Shown here one piece after another: positions 42,089 through 50,890 of a DNA stretch of 64,000 nucleotides. Each line of letters begins with the position of its first letter. Positions within the stretch are counted from its first letter, which is position 1. The notes beneath the pieces were generated by a model, which had not been told where the DNA came from, searched no databases, and saw only the letters and a list, made by a program, of their open reading frames with translations. The DNA is taken from the NCBI GenBank assembly GCA_023443515.1, contig JAEZUC010000079.1, forward strand, positions 1-64,000, written 5' to 3'. The translations under genes and the position numbers were made by a program. The DNA comes from Bacillota bacterium. GTDB taxonomy: Bacteria > Bacillota > Clostridia > Acetivibrionales > DSM-1351.

Positions 42089-44029
42089 ATGAGCATGATG
42101 AACAAAAAAACAATTGAAGACATTGATGTTGCCGGCAAAAAGGTAATAGTAAGAGTTGATTTTAACGTGCCATTGGACGCAGACAGAAAGATCACTGATG
42201 ATAAGAGAATAGTTGGAGCACTTCCTACAATCAAGTATCTTGTTGACAAGGGAGCCAAGACTATACTTGTATCCCATTTGGGAAGACCAAAGGAAGGTTT
42301 TGAAGATAAATTCAGCATGAAGCCGACAGCTGTAAGACTTGGCGAACTTCTCGGAAAAGAAGTAATAATGGCTAAAGATGTTGTAGGCGAAGATGCAAAG
42401 GCAAAGGCTGCTGCATTGAAAGACGGCGAAGTTCTTATGCTTGAGAACGTAAGATTCCACAAGGAAGAAACAAAGAATGATGCTAACTTTGCAAAAGAAC
42501 TTGCAAGCATGGCTGAAATATTTGTAAACGATGCTTTCGGAACTGCTCACAGAGCACACGCTTCTACTGCAGGATTAGCTGACTATCTGCCTGCTGTATG
42601 CGGATTCCTTATAAAGAAAGAAATCGAATTCATGGGTAAGGCATTGGCAAACCCTGCAAGACCATTCGTAGCAATACTTGGTGGTGCAAAGGTTTCTGAC
42701 AAAATCGCAGTTATCGAAAACCTCATTGACAAGGTTGATACTTTGATAATCGGTGGTGGTATGGCTTATACCTTCTTAAAGGCAAAAGGATATCACATCG
42801 GAAATTCAATCTGTGAAGAGGAAAAAATTGACCTTGCTAAGACTCTTATGGAAAAAGCAGAAGCAAAGGGCGTTAACTTGATGCTTCCAATAGGAAGTAT
42901 GGTAGCTCAGGAATTCAAGAACGATACTGAAATCAAATACGTTCCATCAGATGCAATGCCAGACGGATGGATGGGTATGGATATCGGTTCACTTACAATA
43001 GAAAAATTTGCAAAAGAAATAAAGAAAGCAAAAACAGTTATCTGGAACGGACCTATGGGTGTATTTGAATTCCCTAACTTCGCAACAGGTACAAAGGAAA
43101 TAGCAAAGGCAGTTGCAGAATCAGGAGCACTTTCAATAGTTGGAGGCGGAGATTCAGCTGCTGCAGTTGAACAACTCGGTTTTGCTGATAAGATTACACA
43201 TATTTCAACAGGTGGAGGAGCTTCTCTTGAATTCTTAGAAGGTAAAGAGCTTCCTGGTATAGCAGTACTTATGGATAAGAATCCAAGAAAAGTTATTGCT
43301 GCTGGTAACTGGAAAATGAATAAGACTGCTTCAGAAGCTGTTGCATTTGTAAATGCATTAAAGCCTGCTGTTGCTGATGCAAAAAATGAAGTAGTAGTTG
43401 GTGTACCATTTATATGCCTGCCTGGAGTTGTTGAAGCTGCCAAGGGTTCAAACATAAAGGTTGCAGCACAGAACATGCACTGGGAAGAAAACGGAGCATT
43501 TACAGGAGAAGTTTCCGGCCCGATGCTTGCAGACCTTGGTGTTGACTATGTAATAATCGGTCACTCTGAAAGAAGAGAGTATTTCGGAGAAACCAACGAA
43601 ATGATAAACAAAAAGGCTCATGCAATATTCAAATATGGTATGACTCCGATCGTTTGCTGCGGTGAAACACTCACTCAGAGAGAACAGGGAGTTACAGCTG
43701 ACCATATCAGATATCAGATAAAGGTAGCATTACTCGACTTGACTGCTGAGCAGGTTAGCAAGCTAGTTATTGCTTACGAACCAATCTGGGCAATCGGAAC
43801 AGGTAAGACTGCAACAAATGAACAGGCAAATGAAGTTTGCGCAATTATCAGAGAATTAGTTGTTGAGCTTTATGGCTCAGAAGTAGCTGAACAGGTTAGA
43901 ATCCAATACGGCGGAAGCGTAAATGCTAAGAATGCAGCTGACTTGTTTGCAATGTCTGATATAGACGGCGGACTTGTTGGTGGAGCAAGCTTAAAGGTTG
44001 AGGATTTCTCAATAATAGCCAAAGCGTAA
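42089..44029 (+). CDS. pgk-tpi: Fused phosphoglycerate kinase-triosephosphate isomerase
   Basis: A single 646-residue glycolytic protein. Residues 1-396 are phosphoglycerate kinase: RVDFNVPL (22-29), SHLGRPKE (62-69), ENVRF, FVNDAFGTAHRAHAS, ILGGAKVSDK, WNGPMGVFE and GGGDSAAAV. Residues about 400-646 are triosephosphate isomerase: AAGNWKMN (Lys409), IIGHSERRE (His491), AYEPIWAIGTGKTA (Glu563) and YGGSVN. Both active sites are intact and joined by about five residues with no stop or shift. Pgk-Tpi fusions are known in Thermotoga and some clostridia. The frame reads straight through, so a fused enzyme is the direct product. Confidence 0.96.
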   Translation: MSMMNKKTIEDIDVAGKKVIVRVDFNVPLDADRKITDDKRIVGALPTIKYLVDKGAKTILVSHLGRPKEGFEDKFSMKPTAVRLGELLGKEVIMAKDVVGEDAKAKAAALKDGEVLMLENVRFHKEETKNDANFAKELASMAEIFVNDAFGTAHRAHASTAGLADYLPAVCGFLIKKEIEFMGKALANPARPFVAILGGAKVSDKIAVIENLIDKVDTLIIGGGMAYTFLKAKGYHIGNSICEEEKIDLAKTLMEKAEAKGVNLMLPIGSMVAQEFKNDTEIKYVPSDAMPDGWMGMDIGSLTIEKFAKEIKKAKTVIWNGPMGVFEFPNFATGTKEIAKAVAESGALSIVGGGDSAAAVEQLGFADKITHISTGGGASLEFLEGKELPGIAVLMDKNPRKVIAAGNWKMNKTASEAVAFVNALKPAVADAKNEVVVGVPFICLPGVVEAAKGSNIKVAAQNMHWEENGAFTGEVSGPMLADLGVDYVIIGHSERREYFGETNEMINKKAHAIFKYGMTPIVCCGETLTQREQGVTADHIRYQIKVALLDLTAEQVSKLVIAYEPIWAIGTGKTATNEQANEVCAIIRELVVELYGSEVAEQVRIQYGGSVNAKNAADLFAMSDIDGGLVGGASLKVEDFSIIAKA

Positions 44030-44137
44030 ATCTTACCAGTCTGTAAAAAAATTAGCTAAAGAATAATGAATTATCTGACCCTCCGGTTAGTACTGGAGGG
44101 TCTAACTATAGTAATAATAAAAGAGGGAGATAACCAT

Positions 44138-45673
44138 ATGGAAAAGAAATTAGTAACATTAATGATCCTTGATGGCTTCGGAAACAACCCGAAACAAGAA
44201 GGAAATGCCATACAGGCTGCAAAAAAGCCAAATCTGGACAGCTATCTTACTAAGTATACAAACACCATTGTTCATACAAGCGGTATGGATGTAGGACTGC
44301 CTGAGGGTCAGATGGGAAACTCTGAGGTTGGTCATACCAATATCGGTGCAGGAAGAATTGTTTATCAGGAATTAACAAGAATAACTAAATCAATACAGGA
44401 TGGGGATTTCTTTGAGAAAGAGGAATTCTTAAAGGCAGTAGAAAACTGCAAAAAGAATAATTCCAAACTTCATCTGTTCGGACTTTTATCTGATGGTGGA
44501 GTACACAGCCACAACACACATTTATATGGTTTAGTTGAAATGGCGAAAAGGAATGGCCTGAAAGATGTATTTATACACTGCTTCTACGATGGAAGAGATG
44601 TTCCTCCGGATAGCTCAAAGATATACACAGAAGAGCTTGAAGCAAAACTGAAAGAAATCGGAGTAGGTAAAATTGCGTCTGTAATGGGCAGATACTATTC
44701 CATGGACAGAGACAACCGCTGGGAAAGAGTACAGCTTGCATATGATGTAATGGTAACCGGAAAAGGTTTGACTGCAAATTCTGCAGTTGAAGCAGTAGAG
44801 TCATCTTTTTCCAAAAAAGAATTCGATGAATTTGTAAAGCCTACTGCAATAATTGAAAACGGTAAACCCGTTGCTACAATAGATGCAAACGATTCAGTAA
44901 TATTCTTCAACTTCAGACCTGACAGGGCAAGAGAGATAACAAGAACCTTTGTTGACCCTGAATTCAAAGGCTTTGAAAGAGAAAAAGGCTTCTTCCCTCT
45001 ATTCTTTGTTTGTATGACACAGTATGACAAGACAATGCCGAACGTTGTGGTTGCGTTCAAGCCTCAGACTTTGGAAAATACCTTCGGAGAATACGTAAGC
45101 AGACTTGGCTATAGACAGCTTAGAATAGCAGAAACAGAGAAGTATGCGCATGTTACCTTCTTCTTCAACGGTGGTGTAGAAACACAGTACGAAGGAGAAG
45201 ACAGGGCACTTATACCTTCACCGAAAGTAGCTACTTACGACTTAAAACCTGACATGAGTGCATATGAAGTTGCTGAAGAAGCGGTTAAGAGAATTGATTC
45301 AAAAGAATACGATGTTATAATTCTTAACTTTGCTAACTGTGACATGGTAGGACATACGGGTGTATTTGATGCTGCAAAGGCTGCTGTTGAAGCAGTTGAT
45401 GAATGTGTAGGAAAAGTAGTTGATGCTGTTACTGCACAGGGTGGGGTGGTATTGATAACTGCCGACCACGGAAATGCAGAGCAGATGGTTGATTATGATA
45501 ACGGAGGAGCATTCACTGCACATACTACAAACGTAGTACCACTTATAGGTATTGGTTTGGGAAATGCAACTCTTAAAGAAGGAAGACTTGCTGACTTGGC
45601 ACCAACTATACTTGACATAATGGGTGTTGATAAGCCTGCTGAAATGACAGGAACTTCACTTCTACAGAAATAA
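44138..45673 (+). CDS. gpmI: 2,3-bisphosphoglycerate-independent phosphoglycerate mutase
   Basis: Interconverts 3- and 2-phosphoglycerate with two Mn ions via a phosphoserine intermediate. Motifs are MILDGFG (first metal Asp), GQMGNSEVGHTNIGAGR with the catalytic Ser of NSEVGH, YDGRDVPP, FRPDRAREITR, FANCDMVGHTG and ITADHGNAEQM. The length of 511 residues is typical. The ATG at 44138 follows AGAGGGAG; the 24 residues that could be added upstream are not conserved. It lies 108 bases after pgk-tpi in the glycolytic cluster and is followed by a terminator. Confidence 0.97.
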   Translation: MEKKLVTLMILDGFGNNPKQEGNAIQAAKKPNLDSYLTKYTNTIVHTSGMDVGLPEGQMGNSEVGHTNIGAGRIVYQELTRITKSIQDGDFFEKEEFLKAVENCKKNNSKLHLFGLLSDGGVHSHNTHLYGLVEMAKRNGLKDVFIHCFYDGRDVPPDSSKIYTEELEAKLKEIGVGKIASVMGRYYSMDRDNRWERVQLAYDVMVTGKGLTANSAVEAVESSFSKKEFDEFVKPTAIIENGKPVATIDANDSVIFFNFRPDRAREITRTFVDPEFKGFEREKGFFPLFFVCMTQYDKTMPNVVVAFKPQTLENTFGEYVSRLGYRQLRIAETEKYAHVTFFFNGGVETQYEGEDRALIPSPKVATYDLKPDMSAYEVAEEAVKRIDSKEYDVIILNFANCDMVGHTGVFDAAKAAVEAVDECVGKVVDAVTAQGGVVLITADHGNAEQMVDYDNGGAFTAHTTNVVPLIGIGLGNATLKEGRLADLAPTILDIMGVDKPAEMTGTSLLQK

Positions 45674-45715
45674 AGAGCATAATTGTTCAAAGTGCTGTTA
45701 TAACTACATTTCGAG

Positions 45716-45758
45716 AAAATCCACCGGTATGAAGATAAAAAAAGGTGGATTTTTTTTA
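45716..45758 (+). terminator. Terminator of the pgk-tpi-gpmI unit
   Basis: AAAATCCACC (45716-45725) pairs with GGTGGATTTT (45744-45753), followed by further T to 45757. Confidence 0.9.
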
Positions 45759-45820
45759 ATCTTTTGGAGGATAATTTTACCATATATAGAATATATTATG
45801 TAAAAGAGGAGGTGCACTAA

Positions 45821-46897
45821 ATGAAAAAACCCTCGAAAGTGATTTTGCATCTTAAAAAGTTTGCAAACAATTACAAAAAGCTGGGTTCTGTGCTTTATTA
45901 CTTTTATAGATTGCTGAAATCTTCGTATTTCAGAACCTTTGTAAACTTTCTTTTTACATTTGTATTTGCTTTTCAGATGCAACTTACCGACTTTAAGACA
46001 TATAATATCTATGAAAAGGAATTTTACCGGGATAAACTGCATATACTGGTAACATTCGTGTTTATTATCGGGTACAATTGGGTAACCTTAATGATAGATA
46101 ATTACCAGAAATACAAGAATCGCAGGGTAAAGTGCCTCAAAGAAGTAATAAACAGGGAAGCCGTAATAAATCAGACAATTAGCAGAAAATTGAACGGCAT
46201 AACCAGAAGTGTCGGTGTTAAAGCAGTTATGATACCTTCAAAAGCCGACTTCAGCACTCTCAGCTATCAGGATATTGCCTCACTGGTATGCCACAACATT
46301 TATGATGCTATAAAAATTTCAACAGAAACAGACACTCATCAGGTTTCTCTTATACATAGATTCAAAGAGAAAAAAACCGGAAGAGAATACGTTAAAATGA
46401 TTAGCTATGGTAATTCGAATCAGATTTCGCCAAGCATATTTGATAAGCACTTCTATCTTGACAGTGATCTGAATTATTATCATGTAAAAATATTTAATGA
46501 ACAGCAGAACGATATTTATATATTAAAAAATTCCGGCGAGATAAAAAAAGAATTTGTATATGGTAAAAAGTGCACCGAAAAAAATATCGAACAATACATT
46601 GCTATCCCTGTATTCTGCGAAAATGAAGGAATAGTTTCACTTTTGCAAATTGAGATATCAGAAAAACAAATGTTGGGAAGAACTACTGAAGAAATAAGAG
46701 AATTTGTAAAGCCATTTATGGCCTATGTACATATCCTTATGGTAAATTACTACAGGGATGAACTGTTTAATGTATTAATTAAGAAATTTGATATTCTAAA
46801 GAAAAGTAAAGATAGAAGAAAGAGTTATCTGGAAGGGATGAGTAAGTATGAGCAACACTATGGGGAAAATAATTCATATATTGCCCCAAGGGACTAA
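45821..46897 (+). CDS. Membrane protein with a soluble sensor-like domain, unknown
   Basis: A 358-residue protein after GAGGAGGTG. Two hydrophobic helices (about 37-52 and 73-92) are preceded by a very basic N-terminus, so the remainder (about 95-358) should be cytoplasmic. That part has strands and helices in the order expected of a GAF-like domain (KAVMIPSKADFS, YQDIASLVCHNIYDA, IAIPVFCENEGIVSLLQIEIS), but it lacks kinase, cyclase or HTH motifs. It sits inside the glycolytic cluster between gpmI and eno. I cannot assign a function. Confidence 0.75.
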   Translation: MKKPSKVILHLKKFANNYKKLGSVLYYFYRLLKSSYFRTFVNFLFTFVFAFQMQLTDFKTYNIYEKEFYRDKLHILVTFVFIIGYNWVTLMIDNYQKYKNRRVKCLKEVINREAVINQTISRKLNGITRSVGVKAVMIPSKADFSTLSYQDIASLVCHNIYDAIKISTETDTHQVSLIHRFKEKKTGREYVKMISYGNSNQISPSIFDKHFYLDSDLNYYHVKIFNEQQNDIYILKNSGEIKKEFVYGKKCTEKNIEQYIAIPVFCENEGIVSLLQIEISEKQMLGRTTEEIREFVKPFMAYVHILMVNYYRDELFNVLIKKFDILKKSKDRRKSYLEGMSKYEQHYGENNSYIAPRD

Positions 46898-47045
46898 TGA
46901 TAACGCACATAATACCGGATTTTTGCATGAAGACACGGATTTTATTCAGGATCATGGTACTTTTGAAGACAGAAGACAACAGCTTATAAGCGAGTATGAA
47001 AGGGAACTGAGGATATTTAAAAATAATTCTATGCTAATGACATAG
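46848..47045 (+). CDS. Small overlapping ORF, 65 residues
   Basis: A polar 65-residue frame (starts MSNTMGKIIHILPQG) that overlaps the end of the preceding gene by 50 bases. GAAGGGA lies about nine bases before the ATG. The C-terminal half is helical and charged (EDRRQQLISEYERELRIF). A terminator follows 21 bases after the stop, so it would be the last gene of the unit. The overlap is longer than usual, so it may be spurious; the ribosome site and terminator favour reality. Confidence 0.45.
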   Translation: MSNTMGKIIHILPQGTNDNAHNTGFLHEDTDFIQDHGTFEDRRQQLISEYERELRIFKNNSMLMT

Positions 47046-47066
47046 AAAAAAATAATAATTATATTT

Positions 47067-47096
47067 ACTCCCGAGTGACTTTCCGGGAGTTTTTAT
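47067..47096 (+). terminator. Terminator between convergent genes
   Basis: ACTCCCG (47067-47073) pairs with CGGGAGT (47084-47090), then a T-run. It ends at the stop codon of the convergent XRE gene. Confidence 0.8.
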
Positions 47097-47452
47097 TTTT
47101 TCTTAGGAGAGTTGTTGCTGGATTTGTATTTAGTTTTTATTAAGTCTATATATTCCTCAACCTTTTTCAGAGCTTCATCAGGAAGACCCTTAACATCAAG
47201 ATTATAAGGGATTTTTGATTCTGCTACAAAATCATCGGAAAAATGTCTGATTTCGGTACGACCAACAAGATAATCCACAGACACATTAAAGTAATCAGCG
47301 ATGGTTTTTAAAACATTTTCATCTTTTGGAAATCTGTCATTAGCCTCATAATAACCAATAACTCTGGCAGAAACGTTTATTAATTCACCCAAATCCTTTT
47401 GGGTAATATCACGTTCTTCCCTTAGTTCTCTTAATCTGTCACCAAATCTCAT
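47093..47452 (-). CDS. XRE-family transcriptional regulator
   Basis: A 119-residue - strand repressor-like protein. An N-terminal lambda-Cro-type helix-turn-helix (about 8-62) shows RLRELREERDITQKDLGELI and VSARVIGYYEANDRFP, ending in YFNVSVDYLVGRT, the common end of SinR-like HTH domains. The C-terminal tail is helical, a likely oligomerisation part. ATG 47452 follows GGAGG; 11 further residues upstream are not conserved. It is divergent from the broken AraC gene, and a 17-base dyad lies in between (47505-47521), which is a good autoregulatory operator. Confidence 0.88.
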   Translation of the reverse strand: MRFGDRLRELREERDITQKDLGELINVSARVIGYYEANDRFPKDENVLKTIADYFNVSVDYLVGRTEIRHFSDDFVAESKIPYNLDVKGLPDEALKKVEEYIDLIKTKYKSSNNSPKKK

Positions 47453-47504
47453 AAATCTGCCTCCAAATATAAATATAACAGGCAAAAAAAATCATTTGAT
47501 AAAA

Positions 47505-47521
47505 TAGAATAAAATATTCTA
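47505..47521. promoter_or_regulatory. Probable operator of the XRE regulator
   Basis: TAGAATA-AAA-TATTCTA, a perfect 7-bp inverted repeat 52 bases before the XRE start. It lies over a plausible - strand -10 region, as expected for self-repression. Confidence 0.5.
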
Positions 47522-47529
47522 TAAAAATG

Positions 47530-47558
47530 TTGAAATCGAACAAAATATGCGATATAAT
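47530..47558 (+). promoter_or_regulatory. Sigma-A promoter reading into the broken AraC gene
   Basis: TTGAAA at 47530-47535, 17-base spacer, TATAAT at 47553-47558. It is close to consensus and lies nine bases from the XRE operator. Confidence 0.7.
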
Positions 47559-47664
47559 AATAGTGTAAGGAAAAACCTCAAATTTATACTTGAGATTTAT
47601 TCTTTGCAAAGAAGGTCAAGAAATCCGTTTTACCTGATGATATCCTTTTATATGAGGTGATTAA

Positions 47665-48583
47665 ATGGATATATGGAATAAGATAAAAACCGTTGAGAAA
47701 ATGCAGAACTACATTGAGAAGCCATATTTCAGAACCTATCTCGCTTCACATGCTAGCTAGAGAAGCGGGTTACTCCCCTTGGTATGCTGCGAGGATATTT
47801 AAAGAGCTTACCGGTAAAGCTCCCTTCTTAGTATATCAGGTTGTTGAGATTGACCATGGCTGCCGAGAAACTAGAGGGATGAAAATATCAAAGTTATTGA
47901 TGCTGCTTTAAACTTTGTTTTTGATTCTCATGAGGGGGTTCACCAGAGCCTTTTCTAAGCAGTTTGGAATAACACCTAAACAATACGCTAAAATAAAACC
48001 TGAAATAAAACTCTTTATTCCAGAGAGAATCCGTGAATATTACCTTAGAAGACAAAAAGGAGAGGATAATATGGCTGAGAATCCTAACTCATGTGCCGAA
48101 ACCATATTTGTACAAGTAGTTGAGAGACCTGCACGAAAGCTTATATTAAAGCGAGGACAAAATGCTGAACATTACTTTGATTACTGTGAAGAAGTTGGTT
48201 GCGGTATATGGGACATATTATCAGGTATAAAGGAAGCAATTTACGAGCCCACAGGAATGTGGCTGCCGGAAAGTATGATTAAGCCCGGCACGTCACGATA
48301 TGTTCAGGGGGTTGAAGTACCCCTGGACTATTCCGGAGATATTCCGGATGGTTTTGAGATTATAGACTTAAATCCGTGCAAGATAATGATTTTTCAGGGA
48401 CAGCCTTATGAAGATGAAAAGTTTGAGGAATCTATATTACATCTCTGGAAGGTAATAAATAACTATAACCCTGAAATATACGGTTTTCAATGGGCAGATG
48501 ATGAAGCTCCCAGGTTTCAGCTTGCTCCAATGGGATATAGAGGGTATATTGAGGCAAGGCCTGTCAAAGAATTGAATCCGTAA
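47665..48583 (+). pseudogene. AraC-family regulator with GyrI-like domain, broken by several frameshifts
   Basis: Reading all frames from ATG 47665 recovers one AraC-type protein in pieces. MDIWNKIKTVEKMQNYIEK is followed by a shift near 47720, after which the HTH continues (EPISLHMLAREAGYSPWYAA, RIFKELTGKAPF). A shift near 47825 gives YIRLLRLTMAAEKLE, one near 47880 gives ENIKVIDAALNFVFDSHEG, and one near 47938 gives FTRAFSKQFGITPKQYAKIK. The frame then stays open to 48583 through a GyrI-like effector-binding domain (ETIFVQVVERPARKLILK to GYRGYIEARPV). At least four shifts lie within about 220 bases. AAAGGAGAGG precedes an in-frame ATG at 48071, exactly at the domain boundary, so the C-terminal domain alone could still be made. 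Confidence 0.82.
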
Positions 48584-48599
48584 AACTGACAGTTCAGTC

Positions 48600-48647
48600 A
48601 AGCGGAAGCAGTGTTCTTGATATGCACTGTTTCCGCTTATTAGTTTT
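48600..48647 (+). terminator. Terminator after the AraC pseudogene
   Basis: A 14-bp stem (48600-48613 with 48625-48638, one G-U pair) followed by TTAGTTTTT. Confidence 0.7.
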
Positions 48648-48729
48648 TAGGTGTTTCAAAATTATTCCCAGTGGTAGGTATATATTAAATAAATTTTAAA
48701 AAGGATACCAATTAATGTTAAGTTATATT

Positions 48730-48759
48730 TTGTATTTTATCTGAACATCTACATATAAT
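48730..48759 (+). promoter_or_regulatory. Probable promoter of eno
   Basis: TTGTAT at 48730-48735, 18-base spacer and a perfect TATAAT at 48754-48759, about 100 bases before the start codon. Confidence 0.6.
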
Positions 48760-48859
48760 AAGCAACGATAGGTAAATAATGTTCAGGGAAATATTTTACA
48801 ATAAAGCAAAACAAATGGTATCCTAATTAAGAATAACTACCTTGAAGGGAGAATTAAGT

Positions 48860-50155
48860 ATGAAACAATATATACCAATTGAAAGCGTTTTCGCTAGAGA
48901 GATTCTTGATTCCAGAGGAAATCCGACTGTTGAGGTTGAGGTTATTGCCGAAGGTGGTTTTATCGGACGTGCTTCTGTACCTTCGGGAGCATCAACCGGT
49001 GCGTTTGAAGCTATTGAGCTGAGAGATGAAAACAACACCAGGTATATGGGAAAAGGTGTGGAAACAGCAGTAGACAACGTCAATAATACTATAGCACCCG
49101 AAGTTGAAGGAATGAATGTGTTTGATCAGGTTGCAATAGATAAACTTATGATTGATCTGGATGGAACACCTAACAAGGAGAGATTGGGTGCCAATGCAAT
49201 ACTTGGTGTATCCCTTGCTGTTGCAAAGGCTGCTGCTGAAGCATTAGGACTTGGGTTGTATCAATACATCGGTGGAGTAAATGCTAAGACACTTCCGGTA
49301 CCAATGATGAATATAATAAACGGAGGAAAGCATGCTGATAATAGCGTAAACATACAGGAATTTATGATAATGCCGGTTGGCGCTGAAAGCTTTAAGGAAG
49401 CACTCAGAATGTGTGCCGAAGTATTCCACAATCTCAAAAAAGTATTGCACAGCAAAGGCCTTAGTACCGCAGTAGGCGATGAAGGAGGTTTTGCACCAAA
49501 TTTGGATACAGATGAGCAGGCAATACAGGTTATATTGGAGGCAGTTGAGAAAGCCGGTTACAAACCAGGGGATGATTTCAGAATAGCCATTGATGCCGCC
49601 GCAACTGAAATGTATCAGGAAGACGGTTCATATTTCTTCTGGAAAACAAACATAAGAAAGAGCAAAGCCGAAATGGTAGACTACTGGGCTGATTTGGTAA
49701 ACAAATACCCAATAATTTCCCTTGAAGACGGTGTATCAGAAGAGGATTGGGAAGGTTGGAAATTGTTGACTGAGCGATTGGGAGACAAGATTCAGCTGGT
49801 AGGTGACGATCTATTCGTAACAAATACAAAGAGACTTGAAAAAGGTATAAAGCAAGGTGTTGCAAACTCTATCCTCATAAAAGTAAATCAGATAGGCACA
49901 CTTACTGAGACACTTGATGCAATACAAATGGCAAACCGCGCAGGTTATACTGCAGTTACTTCTCACAGATCAGGGGAAACTGAGGATGCAACTATAGCGG
50001 ATATAGCAGTGGCAACAAATTCAGGCCAAATAAAGACCGGAGCACCTTCCAGAACAGACAGGGTTGCTAAATACAACCAATTGTTAAGAATTGAAGAAGA
50101 ATTGGGAGAAGTTGCAGAATTTCCGGGTATAAAAGCATGGTTCAACCTAAAGTAA
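48860..50155 (+). CDS. eno: Enolase
   Basis: Converts 2-phosphoglycerate to phosphoenolpyruvate. Key motifs are REILDSRGNPTVEVEV near the N-terminus, PSGASTGAFEA, the metal and catalytic region GDEGGFAPNLD, ISLEDGVSEEDWEGW, LVGDDLFVTN, ILIKVNQIGTLTETL and SHRSGETEDATIADIAVAT. The length of 431 residues is normal. GAAGGGAG sets ATG 48860; an in-frame TTG at 48842 overlaps it. It stands apart from gpmI, with the accessory genes 45821-48583 in between. Confidence 0.97.
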   Translation: MKQYIPIESVFAREILDSRGNPTVEVEVIAEGGFIGRASVPSGASTGAFEAIELRDENNTRYMGKGVETAVDNVNNTIAPEVEGMNVFDQVAIDKLMIDLDGTPNKERLGANAILGVSLAVAKAAAEALGLGLYQYIGGVNAKTLPVPMMNIINGGKHADNSVNIQEFMIMPVGAESFKEALRMCAEVFHNLKKVLHSKGLSTAVGDEGGFAPNLDTDEQAIQVILEAVEKAGYKPGDDFRIAIDAAATEMYQEDGSYFFWKTNIRKSKAEMVDYWADLVNKYPIISLEDGVSEEDWEGWKLLTERLGDKIQLVGDDLFVTNTKRLEKGIKQGVANSILIKVNQIGTLTETLDAIQMANRAGYTAVTSHRSGETEDATIADIAVATNSGQIKTGAPSRTDRVAKYNQLLRIEEELGEVAEFPGIKAWFNLK

Positions 50156-50196
50156 CATTAATAAAAGCCAGATAAAAACATATCCTTCCTAGTTTA

Positions 50197-50325
50197 TGGG
50201 GTACGGCTTGGCGTTAAAAACACTTTCTTTATGCCTTCTAAAATGAACCATTACAAGGTAACGAGAAATGCTAAGTGGAAAGTCATATATCATAGAAAAA
50301 TGCTCCACGCTAAGCTTGTACCCCA
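50197..50325 (+). other. Structured element of unknown type between eno and secG
   Basis: About 130 bases with no gene. The ends pair over some 17 bp (TGGGGTAC..GGCTTGGCG from 50197 with CGCTAAGC..GTACCCCA to 50325; one bulge and three wobbles). Inside, ACTTTC (50222-50227) can pair with GAAAGT (50278-50283) and CCTT with AAGG. CAGATTTTTTT follows at once, so a + strand RNA would end in a T-run. It could be a small RNA or a miniature mobile element; I recognise no class. Confidence 0.4.
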
Positions 50326-50364
50326 CAGATTTTTTTGATAGAGTGTTTTTATAAAATAAATAAT

Positions 50365-50392
50365 AAAAACAAGTCTTCGGACTTGTTTTTTC
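50365..50392 (+). terminator. UUCG-tetraloop terminator
   Basis: An 11-bp stem (50365-50375 with 50380-50390), loop TTCG and a T-run. It ends the eno side before secG. Confidence 0.92.
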
Positions 50393-50441
50393 CATTTAAG
50401 TATGATAAAATTTGACTTGTCTATTTTAGGAGGTGTTTAAG

Positions 50442-50693
50442 TTGGAAGCTGCAAAATGGATTGTTAATATACTTCACATTATCTTTGCTGTTTCAATCAT
50501 TATTATCGTATTGCTACAGTCGGGAAAACAGGCTGGTTTGTCAGGCTCAATAGCAGGAGGAGCAGAGACATTCTTCGGCAAGAACAAGGGTCGTACTATT
50601 GATGCATTGCTTGGAAAGTATACTGCTTTTGCTGCGATTGCATTTCTCGTTACATCTATTGCTCTTTACTTGTTGATAGATAGAGTTGGTTAA
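50442..50693 (+). CDS. secG: Preprotein translocase subunit SecG
   Basis: A small SecYEG subunit that aids protein translocation. The 83 residues contain two membrane helices (about 5-25 and 60-79) and the family loop LLQSGKQAGLSGSIAGGAET followed by FFGKNKGRTID. TTG 50442 is eight bases after AGGAGG; GTG 50433 overlaps the ribosome site. A terminator follows, so in this genome secG is separated from rnr by about 5.4 kb of other genes. Confidence 0.95.
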   Translation: MEAAKWIVNILHIIFAVSIIIIVLLQSGKQAGLSGSIAGGAETFFGKNKGRTIDALLGKYTAFAAIAFLVTSIALYLLIDRVG

Positions 50694-50709
50694 TTTGTAC
50701 TTATAAATT

Positions 50710-50743
50710 AAGCCTAAGTGTATATCGTACACTTGGGCTTTTT
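50710..50743 (+). terminator. Terminator of secG
   Basis: A 13-bp stem (50710-50722 with 50728-50740, one or two G-U pairs) followed by TTT. Confidence 0.88.
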
Positions 50744-50890
50744 GCATGTTAGGCATATTTTCGCATATAATATGGGTATAATATACTGGTTGTTATTCCA
50801 GATAATACTATGCTAATATAAAAAAGAGTTGTGGAATGCACATTGTTATTGCATACTACAGTTACATTTGCGGCTTCTGGGGGGTTGATT

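Noticed and set aside
42907..43476. 189-residue - strand frame inside pgk-tpi
   Set aside because: Ala/Ser/Pro-rich shadow of a highly biased gene; no start signal.
50189..50395. 68-residue - strand frame over the eno-secG element
   Set aside because: No ribosome site or conserved pattern; the element is better read as RNA structure.
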